Shown here piece by piece: positions 9,369 to 16,595 of a stretch of DNA of 64,000 nt (within the stretch, counting starts at the first letter, position 1; each line of letters begins with the position of its first letter). A program made the position numbers and the translations under genes. The notes under the pieces are model-generated. The model worked only from the letters and a program-made list of their open reading frames with translations. It searched no databases and had not been told where the DNA came from. The DNA is from CAZVPF01 sp964628195. Its GTDB lineage: Bacteria > Planctomycetota > Phycisphaerae > Sedimentisphaerales > Anaerohalosphaeraceae. The stretch lies in NCBI GenBank assembly GCA_964628195.1, contig CAZVPF010000006.1, forward strand, positions 62,001 through 126,000. The letters are read 5' to 3'.

Positions 9369-9635
9369 TTATGATTCATCACTGCTTACTGTCGCTATCG
9401 AGCCTATTTTGTCGATGTCGTAGTAAACGTTGAGTATGGTCTTGTCGGGCTTTGTCGATGTAAGCCTTACAAACCCTTCGCCGATGAAGATCACGGCCTG
9501 GTCGAATTCGGTGTTGCCGTTTATCATCAGCTTAACGCCCTTTCGCAGCTTTCGCGACATTGTGCCGTGAAGCGGCATTGAGGCATATTCGAGAACTTTT
9601 TCCCATGTGTTTTTTATAGAGTTCTTTTCACTCAT
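9369..9635 (-). CDS. Unknown 88-residue protein in the nif operon
   Basis: I do not recognise this protein. It is small and cytoplasmic, with a basic N-terminal half containing SRKLRKGVKLMING and a beta-rich second half ending in an acidic tail (SSDES). There are no cysteines, no signal peptide and no membrane segment. It begins 53 bp after the nifK stop and precedes the ferredoxin, so its place in the nif transcript is clear. It could be an assembly, chaperone or regulatory factor for nitrogenase, but nothing in the sequence proves this. Confidence 0.7.
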   Translation of the reverse strand: MSEKNSIKNTWEKVLEYASMPLHGTMSRKLRKGVKLMINGNTEFDQAVIFIGEGFVRLTSTKPDKTILNVYYDIDKIGSIATVSSDES

Positions 9636-9688
9636 ATTTTCACCTGCTCTTTCGTTGTATGGCGTATTTCTTCCGATTAGATCATTTT

Positions 9689-11071
9689 TTAGAGCGTTAG
9701 CTCAAAGCTTTCTTCCGGGCTGTCACGGTCCTTGCGGTCGAGTATTGCGTTGAGCATTTTTTCGAGCATCCGCATCGCACCTGTATAGCCGACAGTCGGG
9801 AAGTACGAATGTCCGACCCTGTCGAGTATCGGGAATCCGCAGCGTATAAGCGGGATGTCTTCGTCGCGGCTTATGTACTTACCGTAAGTGTTGCCGATAA
9901 GCAGGTCGACAGGCTCGTTCTTTATCCACTGGTGCATCAGGTACATGTCAGCGCCTGCGCCCTGTTTTATCTTCGCCTCGGGGACTTTGCCGCGCAGCGA
10001 GCTTTCCATTCGCGTGAGAAATTTTTTGCCGGGCGTACCGGTTACTACATACACAGGCTTCATGTCGAGGTCGACAAGAAACTCGGTAAGCGAAACGAGC
10101 TGGTCGGGGTCTCCCCAAATCGCGACCCGCTTGCCGTAGAAATACTGGTGGGTGTCGGTTATCATGTCGACAAGCCTGCCTCGCTCGTTTTCAAGCGCCG
10201 CCGGGACTTCGACACGTGCGGTCTTTCGCAAGGTGTCGATAAACCTGTCGGTTGCCTTGAGACCTATGGGAAGTTCGAGCATTTTACATGGGACCTTGCA
10301 CTTTACGTCGAGTTCCTTGGCAGCCGCTTGCGATGCGGTAATGCCCAGTGCGAGGGTTGCCTGGCTTTTGCCGGTTAGTTTAAGCTGCTCGATAGTCGTG
10401 CCGCCTTTTGGGTAGAATTCATATTCGCCGGTCTGCGGTGCGTCCAGTACATCCGACGTGTCGGGGAACATTATTATCTCGATGCCCATTTGACCGCAAA
10501 GCCTTTTTATCTCTCGCATATCGCACGGCTCGACCCAGCCGGGTATTATATTTAAAGTCCGGAGTTTCATGTCATCGGGTTGTGCAAAATAGTTCACAAG
10601 CCCCTTTACCATGTTTGAAAAACCGGTAACGTGCGAACCTACGTAGCTCGGTGTATTGCAGTGGATCACGTACTTGCCTTCGGGAACATGCCCCTTTTCA
10701 GCAGCGGCGGCGACGATCTGAGGGATGTCATCGCCGATTGTCTCTGAAAGACAGGTCGTGTGCACGGCAATGACATCCGGTTTGTAGATCGTAAACATGT
10801 TATTAATGGCCTGAAGGAGGTTGCTCTGGCCGCCGAAGACGGAGGAACCTTCGGTGAATGAACTGGTGCCGGACATAACGGGCTCTTTATAGTGTTTGGT
10901 AAGCGCGCTTCGGTGATAGGCGCAGCAGCCCTGCGAGCCGTGGCTGTGCGGCAGGCAGCGGTGCACACCCAGGGCGGCATACATAGCGCCGACCGGCTGG
11001 CAGGTCTTTGCCGGATTTACGGTTAATGCGCTGCGTTCCTTTATTTCGCTTGTCGTATGTCGAAGTAACAT
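9689..11071 (-). CDS. nifK: Nitrogenase molybdenum-iron protein beta chain
   Basis: The 460-residue beta subunit of MoFe nitrogenase, which together with NifD holds the P-cluster and reduces N2 to ammonia. P-cluster cysteines are visible at Cys24 (KTCQPVGA), Cys49 (HGSQGC) and Cys107 (HTTCLSETIGDD), matching beta-Cys70, 95 and 153 of Azotobacter. The early position of these residues shows that the long N-terminal extension of group I NifK is absent, as expected for group II/III enzymes of anaerobes. It follows nifD by 47 bp. A spaced AGGCAG lies before the ATG. The reading frame is intact to the conserved C-terminal region. Confidence 0.97.
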   Translation of the reverse strand: MLLRHTTSEIKERSALTVNPAKTCQPVGAMYAALGVHRCLPHSHGSQGCCAYHRSALTKHYKEPVMSGTSSFTEGSSVFGGQSNLLQAINNMFTIYKPDVIAVHTTCLSETIGDDIPQIVAAAAEKGHVPEGKYVIHCNTPSYVGSHVTGFSNMVKGLVNYFAQPDDMKLRTLNIIPGWVEPCDMREIKRLCGQMGIEIIMFPDTSDVLDAPQTGEYEFYPKGGTTIEQLKLTGKSQATLALGITASQAAAKELDVKCKVPCKMLELPIGLKATDRFIDTLRKTARVEVPAALENERGRLVDMITDTHQYFYGKRVAIWGDPDQLVSLTEFLVDLDMKPVYVVTGTPGKKFLTRMESSLRGKVPEAKIKQGAGADMYLMHQWIKNEPVDLLIGNTYGKYISRDEDIPLIRCGFPILDRVGHSYFPTVGYTGAMRMLEKMLNAILDRKDRDSPEESFELTL

Positions 11072-11118
11072 AATGTTCTGCCTTTCAAGAGGCGGGCCGG
11101 GCCCGCGTTATCTGTTGG

Positions 11119-12756
11119 TTAAGCATTTACCATTTCAGCTTCCAGAACGGGCTTGCCGCTTGTCTGCCAGGGGGCCTTGATGTACGACCATATATCTGCA
11201 TTGACCATGCGGTCGACCGTCTGGTAGAAAGTGACAGCCCCCTTGAATGCCGCGAAAGGTCCGCCGTAGTCGTAGCTGTGAAGCTGGAGCATAGGCACGC
11301 CGTTTTTCTGAACCGCGTATTTTTCCTTTATACCGGCGCAGAAAATCGCAGGCTTGTAAATCTCCAGCAGTTTCTCAGTTTCGTGCTGGCTGATATCATC
11401 TATCACCAGTGTGCGGTTGCTCATGGCGGGCATCATGCCCTCGTAGTCGTGTGTTCTTACCCCGCGCTGTTCGAGGGCCTTTAACTGTTCGGGTGTCTTT
11501 CGTGGTTTGAATTTTTCCGGATCCGGATCGACTGTCAGCTCCTCTATATTCCGGCTGTCGGCGTCGACTTTAATATTCGGAAGCACCTTCCTGCCTTCGT
11601 AGTCGTCTCGGTGGGCAAATTCATAACCGGCGGCTATGGTGCTCATGCCTATCTCGTTGAACAGGTCCTGGTAGTGGTGAGCACGCGAGCCGCCCACGAA
11701 CAGCATGGAGAGCTTGCCCGCGCATCGGTTTTTCACATCGTCCTGCACTTTTTTGACTTCGGACATTTCTTCGGCGATGACTTTTTCCACCCGCTCGGTG
11801 AGCTCGTCGTTCTCAAAATAGGCGGCAATCTTTCGCAGCGAATCGGCAGTTGCCTCGGCACCGAGGAAATTTACCTTGAACCACGGTACGCCGTATTTTT
11901 TCTCAATCATGTCGGCCACGTAATTGATCGAACGGTGACACATCACGCAGTTCAGGTCCGCGGTGTGGGCGTTTGCAAAACCGTCATAAGTGCTGTTTCC
12001 GCTGAAAGTCGCCTTTAGCTTGATACCGCACCGCTCGAACAGGTCCTCGATCAAAAACGCGTCGCCGCCGATATTATACTCGCCGAGCAGGTTGATCTTG
12101 AACGGGTGATCGTCGCCGGTGTCGTCCTTGCCGATAACGTGCTTGAATAGCTGATTGTTCGCGATATGGTGACCAGCGGACTGGCTGACACCTTTGTAGC
12201 CCTCACAACTGAAACCGAAAACATTAATGCCCAGCTTTTCGCTCATCTCCTTGCAGACCTGGTGTATGTCATCGCCTATCAGCCCGACTGGGCAGGTAGC
12301 GAAGACACCGATCGCTTTGGGCCTGAAGTTTTCATAAGCCTCTTCGATGGCCTTTGCGAGTTTCTTCTCGCCGCCGAAAATGATCTCCTCGTCCTGCATG
12401 TCGGTCGAGAAGCAGTATGTCATAAAGTTGTGGTCCTCGTCGGTCGGCGGCCTTGTCTGGTTTCGCCGGGTCAGCCACGAATAGAATCCGCAGCCAATAG
12501 GCCCGTGCGTCAGGTTCAGGATATCCCGTGTAGGGCCGAGGACAACACCCTTACAGCCGGCATAGGTACAGCCTCGCTGAGTGATGATGCCGGGCGTTGT
12601 GCGGACGTTTGCTTTTATCTCCGGCACGTTTTCCTGTTGGTCAACCTGGTTGACAACGATCTGCTGAGCGCGCTTTCTCGCCACTTTCGGCGGATATATC
12701 TTCAGCATGTTTTCTTTTACTTCGGCTGGGTCTATATTTTTCTTTTTGGGTATCAT
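11119..12756 (-). CDS. nifD: Nitrogenase molybdenum-iron protein alpha chain
   Basis: The 545-residue alpha subunit carrying the FeMo-cofactor. Visible ligands and active-site residues are P-cluster Cys63, Cys89 and Cys155, Arg97 and His196 near the substrate face (equivalents of Azotobacter Arg96 and His195), and cofactor ligands Cys273 (MCHRS) and His493 (LHSYDYGGP). An extra stretch of about 50 residues (roughly 385-445, HRDDYEGRK to EGMMPAM) matches the insertion known from Clostridium-type, group II enzymes. The presence of all these residues argues for a true Mo nitrogenase rather than a paralogue. GAGGTAA precedes the ATG. It lies 45 bp after nifI2. Confidence 0.98.
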   Translation of the reverse strand: MIPKKKNIDPAEVKENMLKIYPPKVARKRAQQIVVNQVDQQENVPEIKANVRTTPGIITQRGCTYAGCKGVVLGPTRDILNLTHGPIGCGFYSWLTRRNQTRPPTDEDHNFMTYCFSTDMQDEEIIFGGEKKLAKAIEEAYENFRPKAIGVFATCPVGLIGDDIHQVCKEMSEKLGINVFGFSCEGYKGVSQSAGHHIANNQLFKHVIGKDDTGDDHPFKINLLGEYNIGGDAFLIEDLFERCGIKLKATFSGNSTYDGFANAHTADLNCVMCHRSINYVADMIEKKYGVPWFKVNFLGAEATADSLRKIAAYFENDELTERVEKVIAEEMSEVKKVQDDVKNRCAGKLSMLFVGGSRAHHYQDLFNEIGMSTIAAGYEFAHRDDYEGRKVLPNIKVDADSRNIEELTVDPDPEKFKPRKTPEQLKALEQRGVRTHDYEGMMPAMSNRTLVIDDISQHETEKLLEIYKPAIFCAGIKEKYAVQKNGVPMLQLHSYDYGGPFAAFKGAVTFYQTVDRMVNADIWSYIKAPWQTSGKPVLEAEMVNA

Positions 12757-12801
12757 CGGTTACCTCGTACAAAATCATGTTTGCGCATTTTTCGTTATAG
12801 T

Positions 12802-13182
12802 TTATTCTTCATCAAGGGCGTCGTCGCTTTGCTCGCCTGTCCGCACTCTCACCGCGTCGCTTACGGGCATAACGAAGACCTTGCCGTCGCCCGGCGAGCC
12901 GGTCTTGTTGACGTCGATAATAGTGTCCACCGTCGTCTTTACCTTTGCGTCTGGAACGACAATTGTCAGCATTCGTTTCGGTATCAGCTTTGGTCCGGGG
13001 CTGAGCTGGTTTATCGCCTCTTCATAACCCTCTTCGGCGCCTTTGAGCAGCAGGTAATCAACCTTGCCCTTTCCTCTTCCTATCACCTTTCGGGCGGTCA
13101 GAGAGGATATTCCGGCATCGCCCAGGGCCCGCTTGGTCTCGTTCATCTTGTTCATTCTTATTACCGCAAGCACTTCTTTCAT
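12802..13182 (-). CDS. nifI2: Nitrogenase-specific PII protein NifI2
   Basis: A PII-family signal protein of about 126 residues, second of the nifI pair. In methanogens NifI1 and NifI2 form a complex that binds dinitrogenase and switches it off when ammonium is present, with 2-oxoglutarate and ATP relieving the block. The start MKEVLAV at 13182 is chosen because AGGGAG lies just upstream. PII features are the opening beta strand, GRGKGKVDYLLLKG at the T-loop base, and SPGDGKVFVMPV in the C-terminal nucleotide-binding part. The T-loop replaces the uridylylation site of GlnB, as is usual in NifI2. It is located between nifI1 and nifD, the standard order. Confidence 0.93.
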   Translation of the reverse strand: MKEVLAVIRMNKMNETKRALGDAGISSLTARKVIGRGKGKVDYLLLKGAEEGYEEAINQLSPGPKLIPKRMLTIVVPDAKVKTTVDTIIDVNKTGSPGDGKVFVMPVSDAVRVRTGEQSDDALDEE

Positions 13183-13255
13183 TTCATGCTCCCTTTTGCG
13201 CACTTCGGGCGCAATTCAGTTTTCATTTGTTATTCAATGCACAGGTTATACGTTT

Positions 13256-13606
13256 TTACTTCGCAGTCGCGGCAGCGGGCTCTGTCTCCATCAGCCCCGA
13301 GCTGACTGTATAAACTTCCTCGACGGGGCTTATGAAAATCTTACCATCGCCGAAGGCGCCTTTTGTGCCTGTCCTGGCGGCCTTTAATATAGTGTCGACC
13401 ACAAAATCCTTGTCACTGTCCTTGACCACAGTAAAAATAAGCTCTTTCGGCAATTCGTCATAGGTCACTTCACCGACTTTCATTCCGCGCTGTTTACCGC
13501 GTCCGTAGACGTCCATCTTAGTTACAGCGGGAAACCCTGCGTACATCAGCGCCGACAGAACTTCGTTGACTTTTTCCGGCCTTATTATAGCTCGCACCAT
13601 TATCAT
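13256..13606 (-). CDS. nifI1: Nitrogenase-specific PII protein NifI1
   Basis: A 116-residue PII-family protein placed directly after nifH, where nifI1 is always found. It opens with MVRAIIRPEKVNEV, has the VYGRGKQRGMKVGEV segment leading into a short T-loop, and the GAFGDGKIFISPVEEV nucleotide-binding stretch. With NifI2 it would post-translationally inhibit the MoFe protein in response to fixed nitrogen. The C-terminus has a low-complexity Ala/Thr tail. GGAAAACATAA precedes the ATG at 13606. A second ATG lies six bases later. Confidence 0.94.
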   Translation of the reverse strand: MIMVRAIIRPEKVNEVLSALMYAGFPAVTKMDVYGRGKQRGMKVGEVTYDELPKELIFTVVKDSDKDFVVDTILKAARTGTKGAFGDGKIFISPVEEVYTVSSGLMETEPAAATAK

Positions 13607-13643
13607 TTATGTTTTCCTTTCATCTCGGGATTTTTTCTTTGTC

Positions 13644-14471
13644 CTATGCAGCCAGAACACCGAAGTCGAGCAGCAGCGATTCAAGCTCAGGTATCTTCAA
13701 AGGCCTGGGCACCACGAACATTTCATTTCCATCGATATTTTTCGCCAGTGTCCGGTATTCGTCTGCCTGGGGAACCTCCGGTTTCCACTCGATCACAGTT
13801 TTCTTGTTGATCTCGGCTCGCTGGACGTCGTTGTCACGAGGCAGGAAATGTATCATCTGCGTGCCGAGCCTTTTGGCGAACTCGTCAATCATTTCCTTTT
13901 CATTATCCACGTTTCGGCTGTTGCATATAAGCCCGCCGAGCCTTACCCCGCCGGCTTCGGCGAATTTCATAATACCCTTGCAGATGTTGTTGGCCGCATA
14001 CATCGCCATCATCTCACCGGAGCAGACGATGTATATCTCCTGTGCCTTTCCCTCGCGAATGGGCATGGCGAAACCGCCGCACACAACATCGCCGAGAACA
14101 TCGTAGAAAGCGTAGTCAAGCTCCTGGTCCGGCACGTAGGCGCCGAGCTGCTCGAGCAGGTTAATGGAGGTGATTATGCCCCTGCCCGCACAGCCGACGC
14201 CCGGTTCCGGCCCGCCAGATTCAACGCAAAGCGTCCCCCCGAATCCTTCACGACGAATATCTTCAAGCTCAACGTCCTCGCCTTCCTCGCGCAGTGTGTC
14301 AAGCACGGTCTGCTGTGCCAGTCCGCCGAGCAGCAGTCTTGTCGAGTCGGCCTTGGGGTCGCAGCCGACCACCATGACCTTCTTACCCATTTCGACAAGA
14401 GCCGCAACGGTGTTCTGAGTAGTCGTTGATTTTCCAATTCCGCCTTTGCCGTAAATGGCCACCTTTCTCAT
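13644..14471 (-). CDS. nifH: Nitrogenase iron protein
   Basis: The dinitrogenase reductase of 275 residues. The start at 14471 (MRKVAIYGKGG) is fixed by AGGAGAATCGAAA just upstream. The open frame extends 39 codons further, into the promoter, but those codons are not coding. The Walker A motif GKGGIGKST is at residues 8-16, the [4Fe-4S] ligands are Cys94 (PGVGCAGRG) and Cys131 (DVVCGGFAMP), and Arg97 is the residue that can be ADP-ribosylated by DraT in some bacteria. It transfers electrons to NifDK with ATP hydrolysis. It is the first gene of the structural operon, 60 bp or so from a sigma-54 promoter. Confidence 0.98.
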   Translation of the reverse strand: MRKVAIYGKGGIGKSTTTQNTVAALVEMGKKVMVVGCDPKADSTRLLLGGLAQQTVLDTLREEGEDVELEDIRREGFGGTLCVESGGPEPGVGCAGRGIITSINLLEQLGAYVPDQELDYAFYDVLGDVVCGGFAMPIREGKAQEIYIVCSGEMMAMYAANNICKGIMKFAEAGGVRLGGLICNSRNVDNEKEMIDEFAKRLGTQMIHFLPRDNDVQRAEINKKTVIEWKPEVPQADEYRTLAKNIDGNEMFVVPRPLKIPELESLLLDFGVLAA

Positions 14472-14525
14472 TTTCGATTCTCCTAAATACTTTTGAATTC
14501 TTGTAAAATACTTGCCTGTCAATAA

Positions 14526-14541
14526 CGCAACAAAGGTGCCA
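14526..14541 (-). promoter_or_regulatory. Sigma-54 (RpoN) -24/-12 promoter of nifH
   Basis: On the minus strand the sequence TGGCACCTTTGTTGCG fits the RpoN consensus TGGCAC-N5-TTGC exactly in both boxes and in spacing. The -24 box is at 14541-14536 and the -12 box at 14530-14527. Initiation about 12 bases further on would leave a leader of roughly 40-45 nt before the nifH ATG at 14471. With the nifA-type activator gene immediately upstream, this is very probably the NifA-driven nif promoter. Confidence 0.88.
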
Positions 14542-14781
14542 GACCGGGTGGAAAAATAAAAAGGTGTGCCGGCAATTCCAAAAACCATCTTTAACGTTCA
14601 AAAATATTGTTTTTATACAAAATTAATTTCAACAGAATTGAAAATAGCTGAAATTAAGCTTCAGGGAATATAAAGCAAATAAGGAAATAATTGTCACTAA
14701 TTGAAAAACTACGGTGTTTCGCAGTTTTGAGAATTTTATAAAGCGATTAATTATATAGACTTACATAACATATAACATTTA

Positions 14782-14797
14782 TGTTACACAAAATACA
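14782..14797. promoter_or_regulatory. Candidate NifA upstream activator site (TGT-N10-ACA)
   Basis: The sequence TGTTACACAAAATACA fits the NifA binding pattern TGT-N10-ACA. It lies about 240 bp upstream of the -24 box, further than the usual 80-150 bp but workable for DNA looping. The gap between nifA and nifH (14472-14844) is AT-rich and otherwise holds no gene. It also contains a shorter inverted pair, TTGT-TTTTAT-ACAA, near 14607-14620. Confidence 0.5.
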
Positions 14798-14844
14798 AAA
14801 AGGGAAATAATTGTAACAGATATATAGTGCGTGTTTTTTAAGAT

Positions 14845-16437
14845 TCACTCATCGAGGTTTTTGTATTTTCGCTGATATTTTTTGTGATCGATATCGAGGT
14901 TCTTGATTTTATAGCGGAGCATCCGGGCGGTGATGCCGAGTTCCGAGCAGCAAATGCTTATCTTTCCGGCGTTGCGTTTGAGCGAGTCGATTATCATGTC
15001 TTTCTCGAGCAGGCTTACACGACTTTTCAGCGTGCCGAAATTCTGAAGGTCTCCCTGTCCTGGAATTTGCAGAGTTGGAGGCAGGTGATAACCGTGGATA
15101 ACGCCGTCGTCGCTGAGCAGCACCGCGTGTTCGATACAGTTTTCAAGCTCGCGCACATTGCCGGGCCAGTGGTATGCCATCATCATGTTAATGGCCGCAG
15201 TGGTAATCCTTCTGACAGGTTTTTCCATCTTCTCCGCAAAACGTTCAAGAAATGCATCGGCAAGGGGCAGGATATCATCCTTGCGCTCACGAAGCGGCGG
15301 AAGGAAGATACCGAAAACATTGATTCTATAATAAAAATCTTTGCGGAACTTATTTTCCTCCACCAGCTTTTCAAGGTCCCTGTTGGTGGCGGCGACTATC
15401 CGCACGTTGGCATGTATGGTGGTATTGCTGCCCACACGCTGGAATTCCTTTTCCTGGAGCACTCGCAGGAACTTGACCTGCAGCTTCGCGGAAAAGTCTC
15501 CTATCTCGTCAAGAAAAATCGTCCCGCCCAGTGCCTCTTCGAGCCTTCCTATACGGGTTTGCGTAGCACCTGTGAACGCACCTTTTTCATGCCCGAAAAG
15601 CTCGCTTTCGAGCAGTGAATCGCTCAGGGCGGCACAGTTGACCTTCACAAAGGGCTGGTCCTTTCGTTTACTGCTGTAATGTATGGCAGAGGCTACAAGC
15701 TCCTTGCCCGTGCCCGACTCGCCGCGGATAAGAACAGTAGTTTCGCTGCCCGCGACCTGGTGTATTTTCTGGAATACCGCGCTCATTGCGCTGGAGTTGC
15801 CGACAAAATTTTCCGGCCTGTATTTTTCTATCAGAGCTTCGCGCAATCTCTGGTTCTCTTTTGTAAGGTCCTGTTTTGCAAGCATACTTTCGCGCCTGTT
15901 CTTTACATCGTTTGAAACCATCCCGGCTACTATAGTAAGCGTCTGCTGGGTTTCCTTGAAAAAATCCTTGTTATGATAAGGCACATCAACGCTGAGGGTT
16001 CCAACGACCTCGCCTGCCAGTTCAATAGGCACGCATATAAAACCGTATTCCTCGGAAGACTCTTTCGATCGCTGGTGGATACGCCCGCGGAATTCCGGTT
16101 CGTCGGCAATTTTGGGAACAATAACGGGCTTTCCTGTCTCGAGGACCCTTCCGCTAATTCCCTCTCCGCGGCGGTACCGGGCTGCGAACTTTGGATCATT
16201 GCTGGTTTTGTCCGCTGTCGCCTCGACAATAAGTTCACTGCCGCTGATTGTAGAAAGCATTATCACGCCCCGGCAAAGCTCAAGCTCTTCGCTGAGAACG
16301 TCCAGAACTTCCTGAAGCATTCGTCTTTGACCGAAGCTGCCGTTTATTATACGAGTGATCGAGTACAAAGCATTTAACTGGCTCAAATGCTGATTGTAAT
16401 TGATAAGATCCTTATTTGCCGACATATTTGTCGCCAT
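14845..16437 (-). CDS. nifA: NifA-type sigma-54-dependent activator (GAF-AAA+-Fis)
   Basis: A 530-residue enhancer-binding protein. Residues 20-180 form a GAF sensor domain, 210-440 the AAA+ domain, and 485-520 a Fis-type helix-turn-helix. Visible motifs are Walker A GESGTGKE (239-246), the sigma-54 contact loop GAFTGA (286-291), Walker B with Asp310-Glu311, and PGNVRELEN near the end of the ATPase domain. The domain order matches NifA and differs from NtrC (no receiver domain). The linker after the ATPase domain has no Cys pair, so it is not the oxygen-sensitive rhizobial type. No NifL-like gene is visible. GAAGGGG precedes the ATG. Its location directly upstream of nifH supports the assignment. 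Confidence 0.88.
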   Translation of the reverse strand: MATNMSANKDLINYNQHLSQLNALYSITRIINGSFGQRRMLQEVLDVLSEELELCRGVIMLSTISGSELIVEATADKTSNDPKFAARYRRGEGISGRVLETGKPVIVPKIADEPEFRGRIHQRSKESSEEYGFICVPIELAGEVVGTLSVDVPYHNKDFFKETQQTLTIVAGMVSNDVKNRRESMLAKQDLTKENQRLREALIEKYRPENFVGNSSAMSAVFQKIHQVAGSETTVLIRGESGTGKELVASAIHYSSKRKDQPFVKVNCAALSDSLLESELFGHEKGAFTGATQTRIGRLEEALGGTIFLDEIGDFSAKLQVKFLRVLQEKEFQRVGSNTTIHANVRIVAATNRDLEKLVEENKFRKDFYYRINVFGIFLPPLRERKDDILPLADAFLERFAEKMEKPVRRITTAAINMMMAYHWPGNVRELENCIEHAVLLSDDGVIHGYHLPPTLQIPGQGDLQNFGTLKSRVSLLEKDMIIDSLKRNAGKISICCSELGITARMLRYKIKNLDIDHKKYQRKYKNLDE

Positions 16438-16595
16438 GCTGCCCCTTCTCTACGAATATGTAGTTAATTGCTTAGTAGTCAATATCTGTAAAAACCCGTA
16501 AGTCCCTTTTAATAAAAAACTTAGGCTTTATCGCATTTTTTGGGTTTATTTGCGGAGCCTTGTCCTTATTGAGGTATGCAACTTTTATTCCAGAT

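Noticed and set aside
12166..13305. Long + strand open frame antisense to nifD and nifI2
   Set aside because: It is the mirror of well-supported nif genes and has no domain of its own; caused by codon bias on the other strand.
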